Shown here: in pieces, positions 14,944 to 21,849 of the stretch | How the letters are laid out: every line of letters starts with the position of its first letter | Numbering within the stretch: the first letter of the stretch is position 1 | Source: a virus | Direction: 5' to 3' (one strand) | IMG/VR virus record: IMGVR_UViG_3300037503_000005 | Coordinates: 1 to 55,645 of that record | Length of the DNA: 55,645 bases | The notes under the pieces: model-generated | Databases searched by the model: none | Seen by the model: the letters and a program-made list of their open reading frames with translations, nothing else | Told to the model about the DNA's origin: nothing | Position numbers and translations under genes: made by a program

Positions 14944-15588
14944 TCACCCTGATAAGCGGGTGAGCCTTTCTTCGTTCGATTCAGAATGAAATAGGGGTAA
15001 AACCTTTTCAGGTTTCAGTTGGCGCGGAATATCGCAACCTATTCCTTGTGCACGCTTGATTCGTGCACGCGATACTTCACAGAAATAATCATCCGAATCA
15101 ATCAAGATAGAGTTGCGTTTCTCAATCTCTGCCGCGACTCCGGTCGTTCCAGAGCCGCAAGTAAAGTCAAGTATGGTGTCGCCTTCGTTTGAGTATGTGC
15201 GAATGAGATAGCGCAGGAGTTCAGTCGGCTTTTGATTCGGGTGAAACCTATCTGGAGAATCGTTGTCAACGCATGGAAAGTAAATAATGCTTTTGGGGTT
15301 GCGGGTTGTATCGCCCGCATTGTTCACAGCCTCACGATGAAAGCCGTAGACAGTTGAGCTATTCGCTTTCCGTCTTGCGAAGTTGACGGGCTCGTGTCCA
15401 GTTGTTTTCTGCGGGTTGTAAGTGATAGCGCCTCGACCAAAAACTAAGATTGATTCATGTATCTTCATTGGCTGAACAGGAGCGTTTAGAAAGTTGCTCG
15501 CCCTGTTCTTTTCCCAGATAACTTCATGCTTGAACTGCTGCAGGTTGCTGGCGACAAGTAAGGACGTGAAAGGCTGCGAAGCGAACAA
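14944..15588 (-). pseudogene. DNA N6-adenine/N4-cytosine methyltransferase, N-terminally truncated
   Basis: About 214 residues. The C-terminal part of a beta-class methyltransferase is intact: GAIVLFASQPFTS, KHEVIWEKNRASNF, the HPNQKP step and the SAM-binding motif LDFTCGSGTTGVAAE. The frame stays open upstream to about 15647, but the N-terminal catalytic motif IV (DPPY/F) that should come some 60 residues earlier is absent; a 22-residue gene sits there instead. Without motif IV the enzyme should be inactive. A split enzyme whose N-half is elsewhere was looked for nearby and not found. Confidence 0.72.
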
Positions 15589-15607
15589 GACTATAGCGCC
15601 GCCCTTT

Positions 15608-15676
15608 TTAACTAAAGCGTTCAGGCTCGTCCCGCCAGTGCATGATGCCGTCGATTAATCTCTCTTCGTAGTACAT
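15608..15676 (-). CDS. Small peptide overlapping the truncated methyltransferase
   Basis: 22 residues (MYYEERLIDGIMHWR start) with AAAGGA five bases before the ATG. It resembles short phage peptides with the IIDGILHWR pattern. It overlaps the 5' end of the methyltransferase remnant in another frame. Confidence 0.5.
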   Translation of the reverse strand: MYYEERLIDGIMHWRDEPERFS

Positions 15677-15689
15677 CGCTGTCCTTTCA

Positions 15690-15803
15690 TCAGAGCCGCG
15701 TTACTGCGTGGGACTCAGGGATAACTCGCGTATGCATCCACAGGCCGTTCGCTTCCTCTAAATCATCCGTTGAATCCGCCGGCTCGTCCGCTACCCCGGC
15801 CAA
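15690..15803 (-). CDS. Possible short gene, weak start
   Basis: Open frame of up to 63 codons (15690-15881) with coding-like, acidic composition (ADEPADSTDDLEEANGLW near the middle) but only a TTG at 15803 as a start and no ribosome-binding site. May be a decayed gene. Confidence 0.3.
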   Translation of the reverse strand: MAGVADEPADSTDDLEEANGLWMHTRVIPESHAVTRL

Positions 15804-15881
15804 CCAAGAAGGGGGAAAACGGTTTGAAGGGCTGACACTATCCGCTCGCTTCCCACCGGAGTTAGTTGATATGGTCGTGGT

Positions 15882-16568
15882 TCAAATGTCCTATGGACTC
15901 CCACGATTACACAGTCAACATATCCGCCCTAGCCTCGTCCGATGTGCCAGCCCTTCAGATTGAGCCAGTAGCACGCCTACGCTTCGCTACCATCCCCCCG
16001 AACCGCACCACCTGTTCTATTGGGTCAGCATCAACCCCGGCGGCTTGTCAGAATGCAGATGCTTTCTTTTTCTGGCGGTCTAACGTGTGCGGCTGGCAAA
16101 GCAACGCGAGTTGTACACGTTGGGCTCTTTGCTTCCCCGCATGGCTCAAACTGTTAAAGAACGTAGGGCGTCCAGAGTGGATGCAATCTATACCCCCATG
16201 CGGATTGATCGGCTCGCATGTGTGGCCGTGGACGCCCCAAGCTTTGTCAAAGATGCGCTCCGATGGTGCGGGCTGTACCTAACTGCTGACTGGTGCAGGT
16301 CTGCATAAGCCCGCGTATGGACGCCCGGAGCAAGCGTGCCCGACCTCGCAGAGCATGGATAAACTCGGTGGTCATCCGTAGAGCCATGATGCTTTGGGCT
16401 GGCATCTCAATAATACGTTGTCAAAGAATCAGAAAGAGGCGGCATCCCCTCGACCCGTTGTGCGTCGAGGGGTTACGGGAGGAATTCCGCAAGAGTCTCG
16501 TCAAACTCTTCTGCCGCCCCTCGCCCTTGTGCCGACTTGCAGTTTGTGGCGACACAAGATTTCAAAGA
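15882..16568. other. Gene-poor stretch with a hairpin
   Basis: About 690 bases without a convincing gene. Plus-strand frames (for example 16141-16308) lack a ribosome-binding site and go against the direction of this region. One perfect 9-bp hairpin, CCCCTCGAC/GTCGAGGGG with a 9-base loop, lies at 16446-16472. An untranslated RNA or decayed accessory DNA are both possible. Confidence 0.4.
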
Positions 16569-16644
16569 TGGTCGCGGGGGCTGGATTCGCACCAGCGTTC
16601 TTCGGGTTATGAGCCCGACGAGATGACTACTTCTCCACCCCGCT
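16569..16644 (-). tRNA. tRNA with CAT anticodon, initiator (fMet)-like
   Basis: 76 nt including an encoded CCA. The anticodon arm TCGGG-CTCATAA-CCCGA has the three consecutive G-C pairs typical of initiator tRNA, and acceptor position 1 is A opposite G72, a mismatch as in bacterial initiators. The T-arm GCTGG-TGCGAAT-CCAGC is complete. The D-loop lacks the usual GG, which is odd. A phage-encoded initiator tRNA could support phage translation. Confidence 0.85.
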
Positions 16645-16654
16645 AAAAGTGTTT

Positions 16655-16710
16655 GGGTCATAGCGCAGTCCGGCGAAACTATGACCCCAGTCAGGTTCAT
16701 AACTCCTGAC
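16655..16710. other. Tandem hairpins beside the tRNA
   Basis: GGGTCATAG/CTATGACCC (16655-16663 and 16679-16687), a perfect 9-bp stem, is followed by GTCAGG/CCTGAC (16690-16695 and 16705-16710). No T-run follows. They lie between the gene at 16758 and the tRNA and may help processing of the transcript or form a small RNA. Confidence 0.45.
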
Positions 16711-16757
16711 CGTTTATGTGATGAATGCAAAGAACTCAAATTCTTAATCCGAGCGGT

Positions 16758-17012
16758 TTATGCACTCTCAAGCGCGGCTGTCTCGGATGCTGCCTCAACT
16801 TCAATTCCTGACCCTGCGCCACAAAGATAACCATTGATATACCACCCGAAACAGAGGGCGCGTTGAGCGTTATAGGCATCGCTCGGCAGCGTGCTTCTTA
16901 GAAAAGAAGATTGCTCGTCAAAGCGTTTATTGAATTCACCGCGTAGTGATTCTCTGAAAGCTATGTAATCATCCCCTGTCGTATCGGCAATAAGTGACTC
17001 CACTGATCCCAT
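16758..17012 (-). CDS. Hypothetical protein
   Basis: 84 residues starting MGSVESLIADTTGDDY with AGAGG upstream of the ATG. Mixed composition, C-terminus Glu/Ala-rich. It lies between the TPR gene and the tRNA in the leftward early operon. Not recognised. Confidence 0.6.
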   Translation of the reverse strand: MGSVESLIADTTGDDYIAFRESLRGEFNKRFDEQSSFLRSTLPSDAYNAQRALCFGWYINGYLCGAGSGIEVEAASETAALESA

Positions 17013-17082
17013 TGGTTAGTCCTCTACTTTCGCGCCCTCAAATGATATTAAGCCAACTCGCCGCACCCCTCTCTAACGTGTG

Positions 17083-17661
17083 CTACAGACGCTCGTTTAC
17101 TTTCTGTCGCGCTAGATTCAAAGTATCCTCGACCTCCGCGAACTGTGATTGAAGATTCAAAGCCTTGAACTGCCGCTTCAGCCTTTCGAGCCTCTGGACA
17201 GCTTCACTAGCCTGACCGATGCTGATTAACAGATACGCGATGTTGTTCTCGGTCTCCATGCGGGCAACGAAGTCCCCCGCCAATTCGTGAAAACGTGATG
17301 CGTTTTTGTATTCGATGAGCGCTTTGTGGTGGAGTCCGAGCCTGAGATATGTAGTGGCAAGCCCGTTCGCGTACTTACCCTTCAAGGTGTTGCTGGATGT
17401 CTGCTCGAATAATGATTGCGATAGCGTATGAATAGAAAGGGCTGTCAGGTAGTTTCCCGCACCTCTCTCAATCATCGCCCAGTTGAAAGCCAAGATAAGA
17501 CGCAGGTCGTTGTCTTCGGTTTCGTTCAGGGCTTCGAGCGTGACGGCGCGCGCCTCATCAAGCTTGCCCGCACAGTAGAGTGCGACGCCCCGCTCCCGTT
17601 TGGCGCTTGCGCTATTGGGGATTCCCCCGTTTAGTTCTACAATGTTAATAGTTCTTTGCAT
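17083..17661 (-). CDS. TPR-repeat protein
   Basis: 192 residues from ATG at 17661 (a GTG at 17700 would add 13). About four to five tetratricopeptide repeats: GVALYCAGKLDEARAVTLEAL, GAGNYLTALSIHTLSQSLFE, YLRLGLHHKALIEYKNA, YLLISIGQASEAVQRLERL. No DNA-binding domain is attached. Its 5' end faces, 23 bases away, a small exported peptide gene on the other strand. That pairing resembles peptide-sensing TPR regulators (Rap/AimR type), but a plain scaffold role is equally consistent with the fold. No strong ribosome-binding site. Confidence 0.78.
   Translation of the reverse strand: MQRTINIVELNGGIPNSASAKRERGVALYCAGKLDEARAVTLEALNETEDNDLRLILAFNWAMIERGAGNYLTALSIHTLSQSLFEQTSSNTLKGKYANGLATTYLRLGLHHKALIEYKNASRFHELAGDFVARMETENNIAYLLISIGQASEAVQRLERLKRQFKALNLQSQFAEVEDTLNLARQKVNERL
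17615..17643 (+). promoter_or_regulatory. Promoter for the exported peptide gene
   Basis: TTGGGG (17615-17620), 17-base spacer, TACAAT (17638-17643), pointing right. It lies within the 5' coding part of the TPR gene and about 40 bases before the peptide start, so the peptide appears independently transcribed against the leftward operon. Confidence 0.5.
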
Positions 17662-17684
17662 CTTCACTGAAAGGAGAAAATCAC

Positions 17685-17825
17685 ATGAGACGATTAGCAC
17701 TCTCCGTCATGTTGATGGCGCTCTCTTGTCCGGTTGCCTTCGCTGGTATAATCGAACAGCCTGGACAAACTTTTGTGAGCCCCGTTGACATCGCGTTGAT
17801 CTTTCTGAGCATCCTGCTCGGCTAA
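17685..17825 (+). CDS. Small exported peptide, divergent to TPR gene
   Basis: 46 residues. Basic MRRL, a hydrophobic core and a signal-peptidase site after PVAFA give a mature peptide of about 26 residues starting GIIEQPGQ and ending in a hydrophobic stretch (ALIFLSILLG). AAGGAG stands eight bases before the ATG. It is the only rightward gene inside a leftward block. The hydrophobic tail could instead anchor it in the membrane. Confidence 0.7.
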   Translation: MRRLALSVMLMALSCPVAFAGIIEQPGQTFVSPVDIALIFLSILLG

Positions 17826-17897
17826 GGTCTGGAGGGCTGCTACTCACTCAGCCTCATACGTCCCTCGCATGAGTCCTACCCTAAGCTTTCACAACCC

Positions 17898-18374
17898 CTA
17901 ACCCGTTTGTTCAATAGGCTCAAATTCCCTGACTCTCTGCTCCGCAATCAATTCGGATTTAACCCTTCCGGCCTCCAGTTCCAGCTCTGCCGTGCGAGCC
18001 AAGGAGACTGTCACCTGATCCCTGCTCATCTTCGCCATGTCGTCGCGGTCAATGCTTCTCAGGCGTCTAATCGCCAGTTCAATAATGTCTACGGGCTCTT
18101 CGTCCACTAGACCCCACTGCACGGCCAAGCGGTACAGGACATTAAATACTTTCTTGCCTTTGCTCCTGTCCGTGCGAAGAACGCCGTAAATGAACGAAGC
18201 GGTTTCATAGATGGTGTTTCGGGTCGCATCGTCGGAGCGGATCATGGCGCACAATCGCCCGTACTTGATGTGGCTGAATCTGGATATTTGCTTGCGGTCG
18301 CCGTTCTCGATGATGTTCTCGATTTCGGTCTCAATATCGAGTTCATCCGGCGGCAATAGTTCACACTTTTCCAT
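17898..18374 (-). CDS. Hypothetical helical protein
   Basis: 158 residues, charged, mostly helical (EIENIIENGDRKQISRFS; DRDDMAKMSRDQVTVSLAR). No known family recognised. Its position among early genes suggests a regulatory or replication-linked role. AGGA lies 12 bases before the ATG. Confidence 0.65.
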   Translation of the reverse strand: MEKCELLPPDELDIETEIENIIENGDRKQISRFSHIKYGRLCAMIRSDDATRNTIYETASFIYGVLRTDRSKGKKVFNVLYRLAVQWGLVDEEPVDIIELAIRRLRSIDRDDMAKMSRDQVTVSLARTAELELEAGRVKSELIAEQRVREFEPIEQTG

Positions 18375-18535
18375 ATATCGAAATCTTTCCTGTAGATTTC
18401 CTTGTTCTAAATTCTCAATCCCTTAAAATGACTATGCTCAGCCAATGAGCGCAGCCGCCTGCGGGCTGCATGTGGGGCACGGTTTGACCAGACCAGCCCG
18501 CCTGCGTGTTGTTTGAACGGATGCGACAGCCCCCG

Positions 18536-18601
18536 TTATGACTTAGAGCCGCCGAAGAAGGGCTTTTCATCTAAGCCGTTAGGCCAATCTTTGTGTGACA
18601 T
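18536..18601 (-). CDS. 21-residue peptide with perfect Shine-Dalgarno
   Basis: Reads MSHKDWPNGLDEKPFFGG plus three residues. The ATG is preceded at eight bases by AAAGGAGGTGAT, complementary to the full 16S tail, so very strong translation is expected. Function unknown. A hairpin (GCAGCC/GGCTGC, about 18455-18471) follows downstream. Confidence 0.55.
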   Translation of the reverse strand: MSHKDWPNGLDEKPFFGGSKS

Positions 18602-18723
18602 GGGCATCACCTCCTTTCTAATTTCACGGTCAAATGGGAGCGGGCAAACGATTAGGTGGCACTTCTCTTGTCCGCTTCCAGGGTCTTTAAGGGTCAAATA
18701 TCAGTAAAACTCGACATGCACGC

Positions 18724-18843
18724 CTATTTGCCTTTTAACTCTCGAATGATGCGTACCGCGCATCTAGTTATATCTTCAGAAAACATGGCGACGGCGACTA
18801 GGGTTGCTGCGCCGAGACAACATTGGAAGTCGCTGAATAACAT
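18724..18843 (-). CDS. Small protein with hydrophobic N-terminus
   Basis: 39 residues: MLFSDFQCC, then a hydrophobic stretch (GAATLVAVAMF) and a charged amphipathic tail. A GGTGA lies about nine bases before the ATG. Likely a small membrane-associated early peptide. Confidence 0.4.
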   Translation of the reverse strand: MLFSDFQCCLGAATLVAVAMFSEDITRCAVRIIRELKGK

Positions 18844-18851
18844 TTAACTAA

Positions 18852-18968
18852 TCACCGTGACGCTTTCGCCCTCTTGGTTGCGTATGTGTGAAAAGGGGGA
18901 ACGGTTAAAAGTTTGCGGCGGCGCTCTCCGATGTTTATATCTTTTATAGAGACAGTTTGGACGTTCAT
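18852..18968 (-). CDS. ParB-like N-terminal fragment
   Basis: 38 residues. MNVQTVSIKDINIGERRRKL is the opening of a ParB/Srx-type domain, but the rest of that domain is missing and an unrelated basic tail follows. It may be a remnant of a ParB-like gene, or a functional short peptide. It follows the RHH gene by five bases. Confidence 0.45.
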   Translation of the reverse strand: MNVQTVSIKDINIGERRRKLLTVPPFHTYATKRAKASR

Positions 18969-18973
18969 AGCGG

Positions 18974-19141
18974 CTAGACCGCCTGCTGTTGTATTTGCTT
19001 GGCCTGATCTTCTAACGCGATGCGGAGCATGACGGACAATCTTCGGTTTTCAGCCTTTGCGGCCTTTACATAAAACTTTCTGAGGTCTTCAGGGACTCTC
19101 ACGACTAACTGCTCGGTCAGGTTGTTCTTGGAATTTTTCAT
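18974..19141 (-). CDS. Ribbon-helix-helix regulator (Cro position)
   Basis: 55 residues from ATG at 19141 (GGGGGA seven bases upstream). The beta strand TEQLVVRVPEDLR followed by FYVKAAKAENRR and LSVMLRIALEDQ is an Arc/CopG-type RHH DNA-binding domain, which binds operators as a dimer of dimers. It is the first gene of the leftward early operon, directly opposite the repressor gene, the place held by Cro in lambda. It probably binds the same GCATTGC operators. Confidence 0.8.
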   Translation of the reverse strand: MKNSKNNLTEQLVVRVPEDLRKFYVKAAKAENRRLSVMLRIALEDQAKQIQQQAV

Positions 19142-19164
19142 CGGCAATTCCCCCAATGAGCGGG

Positions 19165-19193
19165 ACTATAGCACGCCTCGCATTGCATTGCAA
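19165..19193 (-). promoter_or_regulatory. Leftward early promoter
   Basis: Reading left: TTGCAA (19193-19188), 17-base spacer, TATAGT (19170-19165), about 24 bases before the RHH start. The -35 box and part of the spacer are inside the repeated operator sequence, so binding there would block RNA polymerase. Confidence 0.75.
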
Positions 19194-19194
19194 T
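19180..19194. promoter_or_regulatory. Operator, left copy (GCATTGCATTGCAAT)
   Basis: A 5-bp-periodic motif, GCATT-GCATT-GCA. The same motif occurs at 20604-20620 on the other side of the repressor gene. Tandem short repeats of this type suit cooperative RHH dimers. Shared use by the RHH-S24 repressor and the small RHH protein is inferred. Confidence 0.7.
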
Positions 19195-19210
19195 AGGAAA
19201 TCTGCATACG

Positions 19211-19240
19211 TTGACAAAATTTAAATTCAAAGGTTGGATA
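19211..19240 (+). promoter_or_regulatory. Possible repressor promoter
   Basis: TTGACA at 19211-19216 is a consensus -35, but only weak -10 matches follow (TTGGAT at 19234 or TGGATA at 19235). Initiation would then fall at or next to the ATG (19246), implying a nearly leaderless message. Confidence 0.35.
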
Positions 19241-19245
19241 CGCTC

Positions 19246-19863
19246 ATGGCAGAGTTGACATCACAAGTCACTTTTAGGGTTTCCGACAAGATGTATCAGC
19301 GCATCGGAGAGATCGCTAAAGAAGAACGCAGAAAGCCCAACGAAGTAGCGCGGGCGCTTCTTGAGCGTGGGGAAGCGGCCTATACTTCCGACGGGCGTTT
19401 GTTTGAGCCAGGAGCGGGAGAGTCGCAACCGCGCGCCGTCGCGCTGAAGATTGTCGGGCGGGTTTCTGGCGGCAAGCCTATAGAACCGATAGAGCACCAC
19501 GAAGAAATTATGGTTTTGAGTACCGACATCGCTGGCATCAAAAAAGCCCGCGCCCTACGTGTCGTAGGCGATAGCATGCGCGACGCGAATGTAATGGACG
19601 GAGATATAATCTTAGTTGGAGATTGTGAGTCACCTATCAATAAGATTGTGGTTGCCTACATCGAAGAGAAAGGCACTTTAGGAGCTACGCTGAAATGGTG
19701 GAGACAAAAAGGCCAGAGCGTGACGCTGGAACCGGCCAACCCTGACTATAAGCCTTTCACCTATCCGGCAAAGAAACTTCGCTGGTACGGCGCTCTCGCG
19801 GGAGTTATCAGGACTATACCTCTCTCTGAAGTCGCCGGAAGGTCTGAAGCCGATGCCGCGTAA
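19246..19863 (+). CDS. RHH-S24 (LexA-like) phage repressor
   Basis: 205 residues. The N-terminus (about 1-45: TSQVTFRVSDKMYQRIGEIA, NEVARALLERG) looks like a ribbon-helix-helix domain and not the usual HTH. The C-terminus is an S24 peptidase: self-cleavage stretch GRVSGGKPIEP (Ser-Gly bond), nucleophile Ser in RVVGDSMRDANVMDGD and general-base Lys in TLGATLKWW. It should repress the early operons and self-cleave upon RecA activation. ATG at 19246 is preferred over an upstream TTG. It overlaps the PAS gene by 11 bases. Confidence 0.88.
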   Translation: MAELTSQVTFRVSDKMYQRIGEIAKEERRKPNEVARALLERGEAAYTSDGRLFEPGAGESQPRAVALKIVGRVSGGKPIEPIEHHEEIMVLSTDIAGIKKARALRVVGDSMRDANVMDGDIILVGDCESPINKIVVAYIEEKGTLGATLKWWRQKGQSVTLEPANPDYKPFTYPAKKLRWYGALAGVIRTIPLSEVAGRSEADAA

Positions 19864-20263
19864 TTGCTCATGGTGCGGTAAGCAGACGGAGCGAAAGTTG
19901 TGCGAGGGTTGTCTAATATTTGCGGCCAGCGTTCCTTCGCTTTCTCAAGACGTATTAGATGATCTTCCCTTTGGGGTAATTGAGCTAGACGAAGCGGGAA
20001 AGGTTCTCGGCTTTAATCACCATGAAGAGGAGCGGTCGCACCTGCGCGCATCTGAAGTTATAGGGAAGAATTTCTTCCGCGACATTGCGCCGTGCGCGGA
20101 GGTAAAAGAGTATCAAGGTAGATTTGAAGAGTTCCTGTTAAGTGATGAGCCTTCTATTCAATTTGATTTTGTTTATAGGTTGCCCCACGCGACGATCCCC
20201 ATACGGATAATGTTTGTCCGCGCCCACGGACACAACGTATTGGTAGTAAGTAGAGAAGTTTAG
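19853..20263 (+). CDS. Photoactive-yellow-protein-like PAS sensor with N-terminal zinc ribbon
   Basis: 136 residues. CSWC and CEGC (residues 5-20) form a zinc site. Residues about 38-136 align without gaps to photoactive yellow protein at an offset of 12: VIGKNFFRDIAPC has Cys81 at the chromophore-bearing Cys69 position, Glu58 at Glu46, Phe54 at Tyr42, Ser62 at Thr50 and Leu64 at Arg52. PYP binds p-coumaric acid and senses blue light. Some chromophore-free PAS proteins share the GKNFFxDIAPC signature, so light sensing is unproven. It starts inside the repressor gene and is surely co-expressed with it. Confidence 0.8.
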   Translation: MPRNCSWCGKQTERKLCEGCLIFAASVPSLSQDVLDDLPFGVIELDEAGKVLGFNHHEEERSHLRASEVIGKNFFRDIAPCAEVKEYQGRFEEFLLSDEPSIQFDFVYRLPHATIPIRIMFVRAHGHNVLVVSREV

Positions 20264-20284
20264 CAGTAAAGGAAGTCTCCCACG

Positions 20285-20506
20285 ATGTTTACTCTGCGCT
20301 GCCCACGGTGCGGAAGTTCCCGTATTCATAAAGGATACCAGCGCACGCCTTGGTTCTTAAAAATCCTCTGCTATCGCTGGTTGCATTGTAAAGATATAAA
20401 GTGCAACTATGAATGGCAGGGCTTCGCTACTCCGTGGCAACTCAAGAGGGCGAGCAGGCGAAAGCGAACTGATATACCAGCTTCACACGGTAGAAAATTG
20501 ATCTAG
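20285..20506 (+). CDS. Zinc-ribbon protein
   Basis: 73 residues: LRCPRCGSSRIHKGYQR, then CYRW, CKDIKC and a basic tail. A four-Cys ribbon typical of small bacterial hypothetical proteins. It is third in the repressor operon, inside the region bracketed by the two operators, and so is probably expressed in lysogens. Confidence 0.65.
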   Translation: MFTLRCPRCGSSRIHKGYQRTPWFLKILCYRWLHCKDIKCNYEWQGFATPWQLKRASRRKRTDIPASHGRKLI

Positions 20507-20603
20507 GCTGTAGGCAATCGGGGGGTTGTTCTACGGTCGGGGCGTCCGGTTCTCTAAAGGGATCGGGCGCTTTTTCTTGCGTGAAATAATTGTAATTTAG
20601 TTC

Positions 20604-20632
20604 TTGCATTGCATTGCATTCTATGGTAACAT
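20604..20632 (+). promoter_or_regulatory. Rightward early promoter with right operator copy
   Basis: TTGCAT (20604-20609), 17-base spacer, TAACAT (20627-20632). The -35 and spacer coincide with TTGCATTGCATTGCATT (20604-20620), the second copy of the operator found at 19180-19194. It would drive the small-gene operon beginning at 20712. Confidence 0.72.
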
Positions 20633-20711
20633 CCCTCTGCCTAAAGGAAAGGCCAGACACGGATGATTCACTTAGCCAACAACAAACGGCTTACGAAGGG
20701 GGACACAAAGC

Positions 20712-21128
20712 ATGCAAAACGCAGCCACAGCATTCGCCGCCGCTTCTGAAAACACACCACGGGTCAACAGACGTCGCAACCAACGTGCAGGCAACTGCGA
20801 TAAGTGCCGAGCCTTTGTTGAGCCGCAGGCTGGCTATCTGTTCAAGATGAGGGGCTGCAACGCAACCGGTGGGGATTACTACCAGCGCGTGCGCGGTGAG
20901 TGGCATGTGCGCTGTGAAGCCTGCACGCTCAAGACCCCATCCGTCAGGCGTGAGATGGGACTAACAGGCGAGCAGCCCAAGCAGTTCAAACAGGCAAGAG
21001 AGCGTCGTCAGGCGAAGCGGGCAGCTATTGAAGCCCTGATTGCAGAGTACAGCGACGGAACAGGCTGTGTGCCTGCTGAACGCATGGAAGCCTATCGTGA
21101 AGATTTGGCGAAGCTCAGAAATAAATGA
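20712..21128 (+). CDS. Zinc-binding hypothetical protein, first gene of rightward operon
   Basis: 138 residues. CDKC (about residue 29) and CEAC (about 70) with a Gly-rich loop between suggest a treble-clef zinc site. The C-terminal half is a charged helix. AGGGGG lies nine bases before the ATG. A 28-codon frame from 20662 in the leader might be a leader peptide. The first gene of an early operon often encodes a host-takeover factor; no family is recognised. Confidence 0.65.
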   Translation: MQNAATAFAAASENTPRVNRRRNQRAGNCDKCRAFVEPQAGYLFKMRGCNATGGDYYQRVRGEWHVRCEACTLKTPSVRREMGLTGEQPKQFKQARERRQAKRAAIEALIAEYSDGTGCVPAERMEAYREDLAKLRNK

Positions 21129-21178
21129 GGGGGGAGCGCCGAAAACATATGCAGCCAACAGGCGAAAGGAACGAGAAG

Positions 21179-21556
21179 ATGAGCACGATAAAGAGAGAGC
21201 AGGAAAAGAACTCACATTCTCAATCTGACGAGACAGCCGCTAACGCGGTCAGTGGTGGTGAGAGCCTGCCACAGATAGATAAATTCGCAGAACCCTTCAG
21301 ATGCCCTACGCATAGAGAGTTACTAAACCAGCGACCCAAAGGACAACAAACGCCAGAGCAACTATGGTGCGGAACGTGGCACGACTGCCCGCGTTGTCGC
21401 TACTCCCTGTTAGAAAAGAGCGATGAGCTTATGGCGTCTTTGGAAGAACAGCGGGCGGCTTACGAGACATCAAGATCGCAGGGGCAGCTACCCTTCAAAG
21501 CATCAATGAGTCGTAAGCGAAAGACCGCACACAAGCGAAGCGCCGCACGAACCTAG
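21179..21556 (+). CDS. Hypothetical protein with Cys pairs
   Basis: 125 residues from ATG at 21179 (AAGGA eight bases upstream); in-frame ATGs at 21125 and 21149 are alternatives. The middle contains FRCPTHRELL and WHDCPRCRYSLLEK, a probable zinc site. The C-terminus is strongly basic (SRKRKTAHKRSAART). Unknown. Confidence 0.6.
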   Translation: MSTIKREQEKNSHSQSDETAANAVSGGESLPQIDKFAEPFRCPTHRELLNQRPKGQQTPEQLWCGTWHDCPRCRYSLLEKSDELMASLEEQRAAYETSRSQGQLPFKASMSRKRKTAHKRSAART

Positions 21557-21651
21557 CAGCAATCGTTCGTAGTTAAACTTCTAAATCATGCGGGCTAATC
21601 GCTACCGATCATTTCAAATCCAAAACCGCATAATCTTTCGGAGCACACACC

Positions 21652-21849
21652 ATGACCACTGACAAGCCACAAGTAGAAATCAGAACCTTTACCGAAGCCT
21701 ACGACGGGCGGCGCAGAGGAAGAGTAATCACCTGGCATCAAGTGTTCGTCAACAACGTCCCGGTTACTCGTGGGCTTCCAAAGCGTGAGGCAGAGCGGAA
21801 GAAAGTTGCGATAGAGAAAGACGCTGGCCTGAGCCTTTCCATCCGATGA
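21652..21849 (+). CDS. Small basic protein
   Basis: 65 residues, beta-rich start (VEIRTFTEAYDGRRRGRVI) and basic C-terminus. GGAG nine bases before the ATG. Not recognised. The 95 bases upstream hold nothing visible. Confidence 0.55.
   Translation: MTTDKPQVEIRTFTEAYDGRRRGRVITWHQVFVNNVPVTRGLPKREAERKKVAIEKDAGLSLSIR

Noticed and set aside
15866-16646. Rightward frames of 138, 73 and 117 residues
   Set aside because: No ribosome-binding sites, opposite to the local direction, one runs into the tRNA, and no recognisable motifs. A short frame at 16141-16308 looked slightly more protein-like but could not be supported.
16473-16739. 88-residue leftward frame across the tRNA
   Set aside because: It covers the tRNA gene and has no start signal.
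18656-18847. 63-residue rightward frame
   Set aside because: Opposite to a leftward 39-codon gene with a better start context; no ribosome-binding site.
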